A program made the translations under genes and the position numbers. A stretch of 64,000 nucleotides of DNA, from NCBI GenBank assembly GCA_017428625.1, contig JAFRQM010000041.1, positions 1 through 64,000 of the forward strand, read 5' to 3'. Below the pieces are notes generated by a model that worked only from the letters and a program-made list of their open reading frames with translations, made no database searches and had not been told where the DNA came from. Each line of letters opens with the position of its first letter. The stretch's first letter is position 1. The DNA is from Clostridia bacterium (lineage in GTDB: Bacteria; Bacillota; Clostridia; Oscillospirales; Acutalibacteraceae). This document shows, in pieces, positions 33,901 to 41,992 of this stretch.

Positions 33901-35555
33901 GTGCCGGGACCGGGAACGCTTGTGAAGTCTGCTGTAATAAGACCGTCAAGGAAGTAAACGCCGACTGTAACGCCCATATCGACCGCGGCATAGGGGATGG
34001 TGTAGGTTCTTGAGTAGTTTGTGCCTGTGCCGTTATTAAGAGTCTGACCGTTTACGGTATATTCAGCGGTGAAGGGAAGAGGAGCAACAACATGACCGTC
34101 GATGTCATAGTAGGTGCCTTCGGCGTAGTTAGCTTCAAGCTGCTCCATGTAGTTGAGTTCGGGGCAGATACGCGCGCAGAGTGATGCGAGGCAGTATGCG
34201 CCGATTTCGGAAAGGGTTTTTGCGTTGGGGTTGCAGTAGTAACCCTGAAGGATGTTCGAGAAGAGCATATTGAGAAGGATTGCTATGCACTGGCTGTCGG
34301 GAATGATGTAATTGTCATTCGCATCCTTTTCGGAGAGTTCATCAATGTGAAGCATCTCTTTGGAAAGGGTGCCGAAGCCCATACCGTTGAGCATCGGGAT
34401 ACCGATACGCGCAACTTTGTAAAGAAGTTCGATGAAAGCGTCCTGAATTGCAAGGCCGTCTTCATTAATAAGGATATACTGATCCATGCCGCCCTGGAAG
34501 AACCAGGTAAGAAGGGTTTCAATCTTTTCACCGGGGTAACGGCAGTTGGAGTAGTCGGGTTTTGTCTCCGCTTCGTCAAGAAGGTCTTCGACAAGACCGA
34601 GAACCATTACCATTGTGGTGTTGTTCATCTGATCTTCGGTGCCGTTCGGGAACGCTTCGGATGTTTCGATGCTGAAAGCGTCCATAAGAACATCTTTAAG
34701 AAGAGGAACAACGAGATTGTCAAGAGCGGCTTCTATAACATTGTGGATAAGGTCATAGAATGAAACAGTCTTGACATTGACCTTGCTGAGGTCGAGACCG
34801 AGGTCGCCTTCAAAGTTGAGAAGCTCGGGAACTTTTGTGTTGAGGAGCCAGATGAGAAGGTCGTTGAGACAGCCGTCAACATCGCTGCCGGCAGGGTCAT
34901 AGGTTGTGGCTGTTGTGCCCGAACCTTCGGCGCCTTCTTCTCTGCCGGTGAGACCTTCAAGTTTTGTGTAAACGAGGTTGGCAAGATAGCCGCCGAGATC
35001 GTTCAGCATTTCGGGAAGGTCAATAACGTTGTCGAGAAGACCCCAGTCCATTGTTCCGTTGACAACTTTTACAAGAACGCTTCTGTTGTCATACAGGAAA
35101 TGAACAAGGTTATAAAGACAGTTGTAGTCATAAACGCTGGTGTCGGTTCTCTTTGTGTAGTTGGCAAGGCAGTCAACATTAATGTCTTTAAGGTTGCCTG
35201 TAAGACCGAGCCTGTTTGCAGCGCTGATAACACCGGCGCCCCAGAGCTCGTTGATTGAACCGAGCAGTTTGTCATAGCCCTGAGGTCTGATGTATTCATC
35301 GATAACGGTGATACCAATCAACTTATAATAGATATGCATATCCTGACCGTTGCTGAGAAGAGTGGTCAGAAGTTCGTCAAGCAAGTTCATTATGTATGTG
35401 CCGGACTGCTCATACGTGAAATAATACTTGCCGTTTTCATCCTGGTACGGGTCGTTGATGTCTGCCAGTTTTGCGTATGCCGTAACGCACGAAGCGGATA
35501 TAAGCATAACAAAAGTGAGCACCATAGCCAGGATTCTGGTTGATTTCTTTTTCAT
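30912..35555 (-). CDS. Large secreted protein with C-terminal dockerin-like domain
   Basis: A 1547-residue exported protein. Residues 1-28 are a Sec signal peptide (MKKKSTRILAMVLTFVML..., ending AYA). The first 800 residues are a long region I do not recognise, rich in Leu, Asn and Tyr, with no catalytic motif I can name. Residues about 815-980 contain four degenerate repeats ending in patterns such as LPGDYDASKTYY, NYDPKASYY and LPDDYVEGTTYY. Two helical FIVAR-like modules follow (about 1240-1300 and 1320-1375; YTEKSWTAFKDAY and YTAASINSLRSIL). Residues about 1462-1530 hold a paired calcium-binding dockerin motif (GDVNGDARIDSTDKAYIQ and DVDGDGSVTASDAAAI). There is no SLH domain or LPxTG. It may bind a cohesin partner; that is inference. 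Single-gene transcript. Confidence 0.85.
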   Translation of the reverse strand: MKKKSTRILAMVLTFVMLISASCVTAYAKLADINDPYQDENGKYYFTYEQSGTYIMNLLDELLTTLLSNGQDMHIYYKLIGITVIDEYIRPQGYDKLLGSINELWGAGVISAANRLGLTGNLKDINVDCLANYTKRTDTSVYDYNCLYNLVHFLYDNRSVLVKVVNGTMDWGLLDNVIDLPEMLNDLGGYLANLVYTKLEGLTGREEGAEGSGTTATTYDPAGSDVDGCLNDLLIWLLNTKVPELLNFEGDLGLDLSKVNVKTVSFYDLIHNVIEAALDNLVVPLLKDVLMDAFSIETSEAFPNGTEDQMNNTTMVMVLGLVEDLLDEAETKPDYSNCRYPGEKIETLLTWFFQGGMDQYILINEDGLAIQDAFIELLYKVARIGIPMLNGMGFGTLSKEMLHIDELSEKDANDNYIIPDSQCIAILLNMLFSNILQGYYCNPNAKTLSEIGAYCLASLCARICPELNYMEQLEANYAEGTYYDIDGHVVAPLPFTAEYTVNGQTLNNGTGTNYSRTYTIPYAAVDMGVTVGVYFLDGLITADFTSVPGPGTDATIRFEKFVKVLLDWVVDKYLPLFKDTYSLSTKYPTYEYVWKEIDEILFGLIPNSWLPASITDHTMGSDYTVQGQIGANGAGATFPLKTSGDLICGWLLGSVMDIDVQELVSLFQRNKTSGADLANPTLTVIIRLIDRVLYVALGKYALLPANQGTRNAYSTPTSINSLGTGSSGLLNNSNLGNLVNYLIIALSGGSTSSYNPYTKLEPLLRTVLPLVMGANYIKPYRNSILSPGQIKVSDLKALINTIQTQGDTRIPYGVADVNEETVGTYYYLDANYNLQTATLPGDYDASKTYYSEQYIVAQDIDKFTNSSTYNFGTGVFKEVQTYNTITLNGSNYDPKASYYTSDFEPATVTETTNGVFFTAQNANSAVTLPDDYVEGTTYYTHPEVALGANDEGTYLVKVKTYSPVNLTGTGSAAYNPNKTYFKKAFTTVDFDYMDAYNPDTGRIAMGVYRSSGEGVVNGIGVYQSSISNQEFMVFRNQEDFPDALYTFNNFNDFIEDADKFIGQYESFLDEIKDAADEWKEFLALNNDEDGPSVMFPWYSASNSYDARRISQYGANSGITTANFNQLQVIKDYLALYGSSTLITTNKPIEYLPTDSEATTTDKEASIFKQWNKYVKNVIDYSNKLNQYYDGINYYLQTAEANRKSYSATVVYSLRWVMESLCATAYNGGVNGYVDETTQTLVPTYTEKSWTAFKDAYDCAVDLLAQVQFNQASARTTQSMVTAVRSGLIKAFYGLTKAGELADKMQLYTAIVLARRTLADPDLDATYTAASINSLRSILDNANALFESVVEADDQPIVDNQTARLNSAINGLVYLVAPSLEVDEDYEGDLDIGDGYVYQGITYGFIYGISEGLGLILDTNMFNVNGINSDLVKVIAQTYGNGTGSYIQAKDNSNTTKFIYFAVLFGDVNGDARIDSTDKAYIQAYSIGAANTSLLAADNNGGAYLKAADVDGDGSVTASDAAAIGLVVNYEATISQASNVIGSRVVMA

Positions 35556-35611
35556 AGTGCACCTCCATAGAATTAACGCGCATATAGAATGCGCCCGTTT
35601 ATAAGGTCGCT

Positions 35612-35640
35612 TTTATAATAAGGACGGCTTGTTGTGACAA
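35612..35640 (-). promoter_or_regulatory. Promoter of the dockerin protein gene
   Basis: TTGTCA (35635-35640), 17-bp spacer, TATAAA (35612-35617) on the minus strand, about 50 bases of leader, then GGAGGTG before the ATG. Confidence 0.7.
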
Positions 35641-35925
35641 GTATGCAAAAATGTAAACGAATTGTAAATTAAATGTGAATTTTTTATGAACAAACAAGAA
35701 ATAATACTTATTTATGATTTTTGTATTGTTTTGTTGAATTGTAAAATTACCGTGAATTGTTTTTTGCCGGAATTGTCGATGGCATCACCGACGGCTTCCG
35801 GTGGATTTTTTGACCTGAAATCCATCGTTTTAGCATCAAAACAAGCACTATTTTTATGTCATAACCGCCCTTTCGGAAGAACAGAAAGAGCGGCTGAAAA
35901 TAACATATATATTGTAATTATTCTA
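35641..35925. other. Intergenic stretch with two hairpins
   Basis: No convincing gene. A plus-strand hairpin (CCGGAA 35767-35772 with TTCCGG 35796-35801, inner GTCG/CGAC) is followed by TTTTTT and looks like a terminator for a plus-strand RNA. A second inverted repeat (CCGCCCTTTC 35865-35874 with GAAAGAGCGG 35884-35893, one mismatch) lies past the metY stop and may end metY transcription, though it lacks a T-run on that strand. Confidence 0.45.
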
Positions 35926-37209
35926 TTACTGTGCGGATTTTTCGAGAGCCTGTTTAACATCATCAATGATGTCTTCAACATCCTCAATGCCTACAGAGAA
36001 TCTTATGAGGTCTTCATAAACTCCGCAATCCTCCAGTTCCTGCGCGGAAAGCTGACGGTGGGTTGTGCTTGCCGGGTGCAGGCAGCAGGTGCGGCAGTCG
36101 GCAACATGGGTAACTATTGAGGCGAGTTCAAGCGAATCCATAAACTTTGTTGCCGCTTCTCTTCCGCCTTTGATTCTGAACGAAATTACGCCGCTGGTGC
36201 CGTTGGGCATATATTTCTGAGCGAGTTCATAATCTTTGTTGCCTTCAAGACCGGGATAGGTAACTTCGTTGACATAGTTGCTGCTTTCAAGGAACTGAGC
36301 GACTTTAAGCGCATTGGAACAATGCCTTTCAACACGCAGGAAGAGCGTTTCAAGCCCGAGGTTAAGAAGGAAGGCGTTGTGAGGCGAAGGGATTGAGCCG
36401 AGGTCACGCATAAGCTGGCTGAGCGATTTTGTAATGTAAGCCGCCTTGCCGAACTGCTCGGTGTAGGTGATGCCGTGGTATGATTCATCGGGAGTTGTAA
36501 GACCGGGAAACTTGTCGTTCTGAGCCCAATCGAAATTACCACTGTCAACAAGAACGCCGCCTACGCTTGTGGCGTGACCGTCCATATATTTTGTGGTTGA
36601 GTGTATGACGATATCCGCCCCGAACTCGAACGGACGGCAGTTGATGGGTGTGGGGAAGGTGTTGTCAACAATGAGCGGAACGCCGTGAGCGTGTGCGCAT
36701 CTCGCATACATTTCAATATCAAGAACGTGAAGCGAGGGGTTTGAAAGCGTTTCGGCAAAAACAGCCTTTGTGTTCTCTTTGAAAGCGGCGTTGAGTTCCT
36801 CTTCGGTGGCGTCGGGGCGCAGGAATGTAAAATCAATGCCGAGTTTGCGCATTGTGACATTGAAAAGGTTGAAAGTGCCGCCGTAGATAGCGGATGATGA
36901 AATGACATGGTCGCCCGCGGACGCCACATTGAACACCGAGTAAAACGACGCCGCCTGACCGGATGATGTAAGCATTGCGCCCACGCCGCCTTCGAGCGCG
37001 GCAATCTTGGCGGCTACTGCGTCATTGGTGGGGTTGGCAAGGCGGGTATAGAAATAACCGCTTTTTTCAAGATCAAAAAGCTGACCCATCTCAACGCTGG
37101 AATCATATTTGTAGGTTGTGCTCTGATAAATCGGCAGAACTCTCGGCTCGCCGTTTTTTGGGCTGTAGCCCGCGTGAAGGCAGTTTGTGTTTATTTTATA
37201 TTTTTTCAT
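35926..37209 (-). CDS. metY: O-acetylhomoserine sulfhydrylase/aminocarboxypropyltransferase
   Basis: PLP enzyme converting O-acetylhomoserine plus sulfide (or methanethiol) to homocysteine (or methionine). The 427-residue length fits MetY rather than the shorter MetB/MetC. Motifs: TTYKYDSS, YTRLANPT, SSGQAASF, VDNTFPTPINCRPFEFGAD and the PLP lysine in HSTTKYMDGHAT, and RFSVGIEDVEDII near the end. The ATG follows an AGGTATATATA site 15 bp after apgM, so the two are co-transcribed. I see no SAM riboswitch: the gene has no leader of its own. Confidence 0.95.
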   Translation of the reverse strand: MKKYKINTNCLHAGYSPKNGEPRVLPIYQSTTYKYDSSVEMGQLFDLEKSGYFYTRLANPTNDAVAAKIAALEGGVGAMLTSSGQAASFYSVFNVASAGDHVISSSAIYGGTFNLFNVTMRKLGIDFTFLRPDATEEELNAAFKENTKAVFAETLSNPSLHVLDIEMYARCAHAHGVPLIVDNTFPTPINCRPFEFGADIVIHSTTKYMDGHATSVGGVLVDSGNFDWAQNDKFPGLTTPDESYHGITYTEQFGKAAYITKSLSQLMRDLGSIPSPHNAFLLNLGLETLFLRVERHCSNALKVAQFLESSNYVNEVTYPGLEGNKDYELAQKYMPNGTSGVISFRIKGGREAATKFMDSLELASIVTHVADCRTCCLHPASTTHRQLSAQELEDCGVYEDLIRFSVGIEDVEDIIDDVKQALEKSAQ

Positions 37210-37224
37210 TATATATACCTCCGT

Positions 37225-38442
37225 TCATATTTCGCCGAAGAATTTTCTTATCAGATTGTGGCCTACGGCAACATAGTTGCCCGTTGCCTTTGCTGAGTTC
37301 TCATTAATTGATGAGACGCCGCTGTCGGTTTCGCCGTTTTTATGGTAAATCATATAAGGCACGGGGTCGCCCGCGTGGGTCATTGTGACTATGGGTGTGG
37401 GGTGGTCCGGCAGAATCATAAGTTTATAATCGTCGCCGCAACCGTCAAGGTAGGCGAGAACAACGGGAAGAACCTTCTCATCTATAAGTTCGATTGAACG
37501 CACCTTATTGAACGGCTCGTTGCGGTGACCGCACTCATCGGGAGCTTCAAAATGAACATAGACAAAATCCTTGCCGTTTCTGAATTCGTCAACAGCAGCC
37601 TGCGCCTTGCCTTCAAAATTGGTGTCAATATAACCTGTTGCGCCCTCAACTTCCGGAACATCCATACCTGCCGAAATGCCAATGCCTTTAAGAAGGTCAA
37701 CGGCTGAAATAACACTGCCCTTTACGCCGTGCAGTTTTTCAAAACCGTCAAGTTTCGGGCTTGTGCCCTCACCCCAGAGCCAGATTGAGTTGCCGGGGCG
37801 TTTGCCCTCCGAAATTCTGCGTAAGTTTACGGGGTGGTCTTTTAAAAAGGAATAACTTTCGCGCATCATTGCGGTCAACTTTTGTGCGTTCGGATGCTTT
37901 GAAATATATTCGCCTACTACCCTGCCCGAAATGTCATGAGGGGGAGTCATATTGCCGAGTTCGGTTGTTCCGCCGTGGTGAATAAGGCAGTGACGGTAAC
38001 TTACTCCGCTATAAAAATCAAACTCACCGCCGCCGAAATGTTCCTGAACCGCTTTTATAAGTTCAGCCGCATCTTCGCTGGTGATATCGCCCGCGGAATA
38101 GTCAACCATTGTTTTGTCATCATAGTTTTCTTCATCGCTCAGGGTCACAACATTGCAGCGCATCGCTATGTCATCCTCAGCCATTTTTACGCCTATGCTG
38201 ACGGCTTCGAGCGGAGAACGCCCTGTGTAGTATTTTGCCGGGTCATAACCCATAACGCTTAAGTTTGCGACATCGCTGCCCGGTTTGAGACCTTCGGCAA
38301 CAGTGCGGACCATACCGACCTCGCCTTTTGAGGCAAGGCGGTCGAAAAGCGGTTTTTTCGCCACCTCCATAGGCGTTTTGCCGTCAAGAGCGGGAACGGG
38401 GTAATCCGCCATTCCGTCATAAAGTAAAACCAAATATTTCAC
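37225..38442 (-). CDS. COG3635 phosphoglycerate-mutase-fold protein, probable homoserine kinase
   Basis: The 405-residue protein belongs to the archaeal-type cofactor-independent phosphoglycerate mutase family (alkaline phosphatase fold): YLVLLYDGMADYPV with the metal Asp, GSDVANLSVMGYDP with the candidate catalytic Ser, ARCNVVTL-like RCNVVTLSDEE, EAPDECGHRNEP and ILPDHPTPI. In several bacteria, members of this family have been proposed or shown genetically to replace ThrB as homoserine kinase. Here it is 15 bp upstream of metY, a homoserine-pathway gene, and a separate canonical iPGM (48548-50116) sits with pgk and tpiA. I therefore favour homoserine kinase; true mutase activity is the alternative. 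Confidence 0.85.
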   Translation of the reverse strand: MKYLVLLYDGMADYPVPALDGKTPMEVAKKPLFDRLASKGEVGMVRTVAEGLKPGSDVANLSVMGYDPAKYYTGRSPLEAVSIGVKMAEDDIAMRCNVVTLSDEENYDDKTMVDYSAGDITSEDAAELIKAVQEHFGGGEFDFYSGVSYRHCLIHHGGTTELGNMTPPHDISGRVVGEYISKHPNAQKLTAMMRESYSFLKDHPVNLRRISEGKRPGNSIWLWGEGTSPKLDGFEKLHGVKGSVISAVDLLKGIGISAGMDVPEVEGATGYIDTNFEGKAQAAVDEFRNGKDFVYVHFEAPDECGHRNEPFNKVRSIELIDEKVLPVVLAYLDGCGDDYKLMILPDHPTPIVTMTHAGDPVPYMIYHKNGETDSGVSSINENSAKATGNYVAVGHNLIRKFFGEI

Positions 38443-38455
38443 TGTGTTTCCTTCC

Positions 38456-39166
38456 TTAATAACCGTTTATATTTTTACGCTGCATGGCTCCGAGAATTTT
38501 GGAGCGCACATCACCGTATTCTTTTTCGAGTGAATTCAGAAGCTGCTTTGCCTGTTCGCGGGCCGTAACTCCGTCTGCCGGGCATTTGCTTTTGACAACG
38601 GGCAGTTCTCCGCGCCGCACAGCCCTTGCGCAATCGCTCTCGCGAGCGTATATCATAGGGCGTATCATATAAATATTTTTGCGTGAAAGGTAGGTGACCG
38701 GGCTGAAGCAGTCAACCGTGCCGCCCCGCAGAAGATTCATCATAAAGGTTTCGGCGACATCGTCAAGGTGGTGGCCGAGCGCTATTTTGTTGCAGCCGTT
38801 TTCTTTTGCCGTGTCGTGCAGAATGCCGCGCCTCATACGGGCGCATAGGCTGCAGGGATTGCTCTCTTTGCGCAGGTCGAAAATAATTTCAGCCAGTTGT
38901 GTGCGTTTAATCACATAGGGCACACCGAGGTTTTCACAGAGTTTCTCAAGGGCGGAATAATCGGTGTTTTCACCGCCGAACCGCATATCTAGAGTAACTG
39001 CGACAAGTTCAAAACTCTTCGGGTAAAATGAACGCAGTCTGGCAAGCGACGCCAGCAGGGCGACTGAATCTTTTCCGCCCGAAAGACCGACGGCTATGCG
39101 GTCGCCGTCTTCAATCATATTGTAATCCTGCACAGCAGAACGGATATAACCGAGTAATTTCTGCAT
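38456..39166 (-). CDS. TtcA-like PP-loop ATPase (tRNA thiolation type)
   Basis: The 236-residue protein has the PP-loop GLSGGKDSVALLASL near residue 28, a CxxC pair in NPCSLCARMRRG near residue 105, ALGHHLDDVAETFMMN, and a further cysteine in VVKSKCPADG near residue 190. This matches the TtcA/TtuA family, in which three cysteines hold an iron-sulfur cluster and the enzyme adenylates a tRNA base (cytidine 32 for TtcA). It is shorter than E. coli TtcA. It lies in the run ymdB-UPF0291-ttcA-apgM-metY with short gaps. Confidence 0.85.
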   Translation of the reverse strand: MQKLLGYIRSAVQDYNMIEDGDRIAVGLSGGKDSVALLASLARLRSFYPKSFELVAVTLDMRFGGENTDYSALEKLCENLGVPYVIKRTQLAEIIFDLRKESNPCSLCARMRRGILHDTAKENGCNKIALGHHLDDVAETFMMNLLRGGTVDCFSPVTYLSRKNIYMIRPMIYARESDCARAVRRGELPVVKSKCPADGVTAREQAKQLLNSLEKEYGDVRSKILGAMQRKNINGY

Positions 39167-39169
39167 AAT

Positions 39170-39385
39170 TCAGTTCCTGTGTTTTTTTCTGTCGCGCACG
39201 GCGGTTTTGTTGCCGTGTTCGTCAATTATGTAGGTGTTGTCAAGCTGTGCCGTCAGACTCGCTTTAAATGCCGCGACATACTCTTTGCGCAGCGCCGCCT
39301 GCTCCTCTTTTTCTTCGGGGGTGAGTTCCCGTTCGCGGGAGGCGCGGGCAAGTTCGTTTATTCTGTTAATGCGTGACTGTTCCAT
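39170..39385 (-). CDS. UPF0291 (DUF896) protein
   Basis: A 71-residue protein, MEQSRINRINELARASRERELT, with the two-helix pattern and the EEKEEQAALRKEYV segment of the UPF0291/YnzC family. Small cytoplasmic Firmicute protein of unknown role. Four bp separate it from ttcA and three from ymdB, so it is within the operon. Confidence 0.92.
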   Translation of the reverse strand: MEQSRINRINELARASRERELTPEEKEEQAALRKEYVAAFKASLTAQLDNTYIIDEHGNKTAVRDRKKHRN

Positions 39386-39388
39386 ATA

Positions 39389-40162
39389 TCACTCCACACA
39401 GACACTCTCAGCCGAAAGCGCTCTGCCTGTTTTTTCGTCAATTTCAAAAATACATCCGCACATAAAGCATTTGCCCTGAGCGGTTTCAAACCTTGAGGGC
39501 ATACCTGTTTTAAAGCGGGTTATCGCGATTTCGGGTTTTATGCCCAGAACGGATTTTTCGGGACCGGTCATCCCGAGATCCGTGATATAAGCGGTGCCGC
39601 CATCGAGCACCCTTGCGTCTGAAGTCTGAACATGGGTGTGCGTGCCGAAAACAGCCGACACCCTGCCGTCAAGATAATAGCCGAGCGCCTTTTTTTCGGC
39701 GGTAGCCTCGGCGTGAAAATCAACAAGAATTATTCTGCAGTTTTCAAGTTGAGACAGTATTGAGTCAACCGTTTCAAAGGGATTTGCGGCGCTGTCCATA
39801 TAAGACATACCGGCGAGGTTTATTACGCCTATCTGCACGCTGCCCTTGTCAATAACCGTGAAGCCTCTGCCGGGGTTGTTTTTGAAATAGTTTGCAGGGC
39901 GGACAATATCGGAACGGCTGTCGAGAAAATCATAAACCTCTCTGCGCTTGTAAACATGGTTGCCGGTTGTGATAAGGTCAACTCCGCTCGCAAAAAGGTG
40001 TTCCGCCGAAAACGGTGTTATCCCGTTGCCGGCAGCCGAGTTTTCGCCGTTTGCTATTGTGAGACCGATGCCTTTGAGTTTTTTGAACGCAGGCAGGGTT
40101 TTGCGGAGAAATTCACAGCCCTCCTGACCCACAACATCGCCTATTGCAAAAATATTCAACAC
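39389..40162 (-). CDS. ymdB: YmdB family metallophosphoesterase
   Basis: Metallophosphoesterase of the TIGR00282 family; the Bacillus protein acts on 2',3'-cyclic nucleotides and influences biofilm/motility choice. Motifs: FAIGDVVGQEG, IANGENSAAGNG, TTGNHVYKRRE, LVDFHAEATAEK and FGTHTHVQTSD cover the di-iron site. The GTG at 40162 follows AAGGGGAATT and gives 257 residues; an upstream ATG at 40192 would start inside a terminator stem and is rejected (TTG at 40159 is a close alternative). It follows rny, as in Bacillus. Confidence 0.93.
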   Translation of the reverse strand: MLNIFAIGDVVGQEGCEFLRKTLPAFKKLKGIGLTIANGENSAAGNGITPFSAEHLFASGVDLITTGNHVYKRREVYDFLDSRSDIVRPANYFKNNPGRGFTVIDKGSVQIGVINLAGMSYMDSAANPFETVDSILSQLENCRIILVDFHAEATAEKKALGYYLDGRVSAVFGTHTHVQTSDARVLDGGTAYITDLGMTGPEKSVLGIKPEIAITRFKTGMPSRFETAQGKCFMCGCIFEIDEKTGRALSAESVCVE

Positions 40163-40180
40163 AATTCCCCTTGCTAACAG

Positions 40181-40207
40181 AAAACCGCCCATAAATGCTA
40201 TGGGCGG
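40181..40207 (-). terminator. Terminator or attenuator between rny and ymdB
   Basis: A perfect 9-bp stem CCGCCCATA/TATGGGCGG with a 5-base loop and a following TTTTCTG on the minus strand. The T-run is short, so partial read-through into ymdB is likely. Confidence 0.7.
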
Positions 40208-40215
40208 CCTTTGCT

Positions 40216-41790
40216 TTATTTTGCGTAATCCACAGCTCTGCTTTCTCTGATGATATTGACCTTGATCTGGCCGGGATATTCAAGTTCCTCTTCTATCTTC
40301 TGGGCAACATTACGGGCGAGAAGCACCATATCGTCATCGCTGATTTTGTCGGGCTTGACCATAAGCCTGATTTCTCTGCCGGCCTGGATGGCGTAAGTGC
40401 GGTCAACGCCGTCAAAGCCCGAAGCGATTTCTTCAAGTTTTTCAAGGCGCTTGATATAGTTCTGAACATTTTCGCGCCTTGCGCCGGGTCTTGCCGCCGA
40501 TATGGCATCCGCAGCCTGAACGAGGCAGGCGGTGATAGTTTTTGCCTCAACATCGCCGTGATGCGCCTGAATCGCGTGAATTACCTGATCATTTTCTTTG
40601 AATTTTCTTGCGTATTCAACGCCGAGCTGAACGTGTGAACCGTCAATTTCGTGGTCGAGCGCCTTGCCTATATCGTGCAGAAGGCCCGCCCTTTTTGCGA
40701 GTTTGGGGTCAATGCCGAGTTCCGATGCGAGAAGACCCGCAATGTATGAAACCTCAAGCGAGTGGTTGAGAACATTCTGACCGTAACTTGTGCGGTATTT
40801 GAGTTTGCCGAGAAGTTTGACGAGTTCGGGGTGGATTCCGTTCACGCCTGCATCAACAACAGCTCTTTCGCCAGTCTGCTTAATGGTCTGTTCAACCTCG
40901 CGTTTGGATTTTTCATACATTTCTTCAATTTTGGTGGGGTGAATTCTGCCGTCCGCTATGAGTTTTTCAAGAGTAAGCCTTGCCACCTCGCGACGCACCG
41001 GGTCAAAACTGGAAACGGTTATAGCCTCCGGCGTGTCGTCAACAATGAGGTCAACGCCCGTGATTGTTTCGAGCGTTCTGACATTTCTGCCTTCTCTGCC
41101 GATGATTCTGCCCTTCATTTCATCGTTGGGAAGAGTAACGACCGAAACAGTCGCTTCAGCGGCGTGATCTGCCGCACAGCGCTGAATTGCGGTAGAAATA
41201 ATCTCCCTCGCGAGGGCTTCTGATTCATCCTTGGTTTTTTGCTCGCATTCCTGAATGCGAAGCGCTTTCTCGTGAGAAAGGCTCTGTTCGAGAGAAGTGA
41301 GAAGGTAATCCTTCGCCTGCTCTTTCGTATAGCCGGAAATTCTTTCAAGCATTTCAAACTGGCTGCGCTTTATGCTTTCGACCTCGTCGAGTTTTGCCTC
41401 CGCCTGTTTGATTTTTTCGTTGAGAATTTCATCTTTCTTTTCAAGGTTCTCGGTCTTTTTGTCAAGGGTTTCTTCTTTTTGAATAAGTCTGTTTTCAGAG
41501 CGCTGGACTTCTTTGCGTCTTTCACGAAGTTCCTTTTCTGCTTCGGTGCGCTGTTTGTGAATTTCTTCTTTTGCTTCGATTATTGCTTCTTTTTTCTGTT
41601 CTTCCGCTTCTTTCTTTTTTTCTTCAGCGGCTTTGACTGCGTCGTTTACTATGCGGGCGGCTTCTTTTTCAGCCGAACCGATTGCCTGTTCCGCAGTCTT
41701 TTTTCTATGAGATTGACCTGCGATGTAGCCGATGACAAAACACACAACGGCCGCAACTGCAATAATTATTAACGCAATAACTATAGGCAT
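40216..41790 (-). CDS. rny: Ribonuclease Y
   Basis: Membrane-anchored endoribonuclease that starts mRNA decay in Firmicutes. The 524-residue protein has one N-terminal membrane segment ([20 protein letters not shown]), a long Lys/Glu coiled coil (about residues 30-180), a KH domain with [15 protein letters not shown], and an HD domain with [13 protein letters not shown]. Length and order are typical. It has its own promoter and a 5' leader with a strong hairpin, and is divergent from thrS. Confidence 0.97.
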   Translation of the reverse strand: MPIVIALIIIAVAAVVCFVIGYIAGQSHRKKTAEQAIGSAEKEAARIVNDAVKAAEEKKKEAEEQKKEAIIEAKEEIHKQRTEAEKELRERRKEVQRSENRLIQKEETLDKKTENLEKKDEILNEKIKQAEAKLDEVESIKRSQFEMLERISGYTKEQAKDYLLTSLEQSLSHEKALRIQECEQKTKDESEALAREIISTAIQRCAADHAAEATVSVVTLPNDEMKGRIIGREGRNVRTLETITGVDLIVDDTPEAITVSSFDPVRREVARLTLEKLIADGRIHPTKIEEMYEKSKREVEQTIKQTGERAVVDAGVNGIHPELVKLLGKLKYRTSYGQNVLNHSLEVSYIAGLLASELGIDPKLAKRAGLLHDIGKALDHEIDGSHVQLGVEYARKFKENDQVIHAIQAHHGDVEAKTITACLVQAADAISAARPGARRENVQNYIKRLEKLEEIASGFDGVDRTYAIQAGREIRLMVKPDKISDDDMVLLARNVAQKIEEELEYPGQIKVNIIRESRAVDYAK

Positions 41791-41842
41791 TTAAAAGCAT
41801 TCCTCCTTTTTTTGAAATTTAAAAATATTAAAGTGATAAGAT

Positions 41843-41901
41843 AAATAGCACTTGTTGTATATTTCAGGCCGGAATCCACCATTCCGGCACAAAATAGCAC
41901 T
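41843..41901 (-). other. rny leader hairpin flanked by direct repeats
   Basis: Within the rny 5' leader a perfect 8-bp stem (GCCGGAAT 41868-41875 with ATTCCGGC 41881-41888) is flanked by two copies of a 10-base direct repeat, AAATAGCACT (41843-41852 and 41892-41901). Could serve in feedback control of rny mRNA; no function is proven. Confidence 0.5.
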
Positions 41902-41911
41902 ATTAAAATAG

Positions 41912-41940
41912 ATAATATACTTAAATAAATCAAATGTCAA
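41912..41940 (-). promoter_or_regulatory. Promoter of rny
   Basis: TTGACA (41935-41940), 17-bp spacer, TATTAT (41912-41917) on the minus strand. It stands back to back with the thrS promoter, the two -35 boxes being 17 bp apart. Confidence 0.75.
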
Positions 41941-41957
41941 GATTTTTATTTATTATA

Positions 41958-41986
41958 TTGACAATACCGTTAATCGGTGATAATAT
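41958..41986 (+). promoter_or_regulatory. Promoter of the thrS T-box leader
   Basis: TTGACA (41958-41963), 17-bp spacer, TAATAT (41981-41986) with an extended -10 TG. Transcription would begin near 41993. Confidence 0.8.
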
Positions 41987-41992
41987 TGTTTT

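Noticed and set aside
35686..36120. Plus-strand frame of 144 codons between the dockerin gene and metY
   Set aside because: No SD, runs through a terminator-like hairpin and into metY antisense; no recognisable protein.
37205..37230. SAM riboswitch for metY
   Set aside because: Only 15 bp separate apgM and metY, leaving no room for a leader.
40163..40192. Upstream ATG for ymdB at 40192
   Set aside because: It lies in the rny terminator stem and lacks an SD; GTG at 40162 follows AAGGGG.
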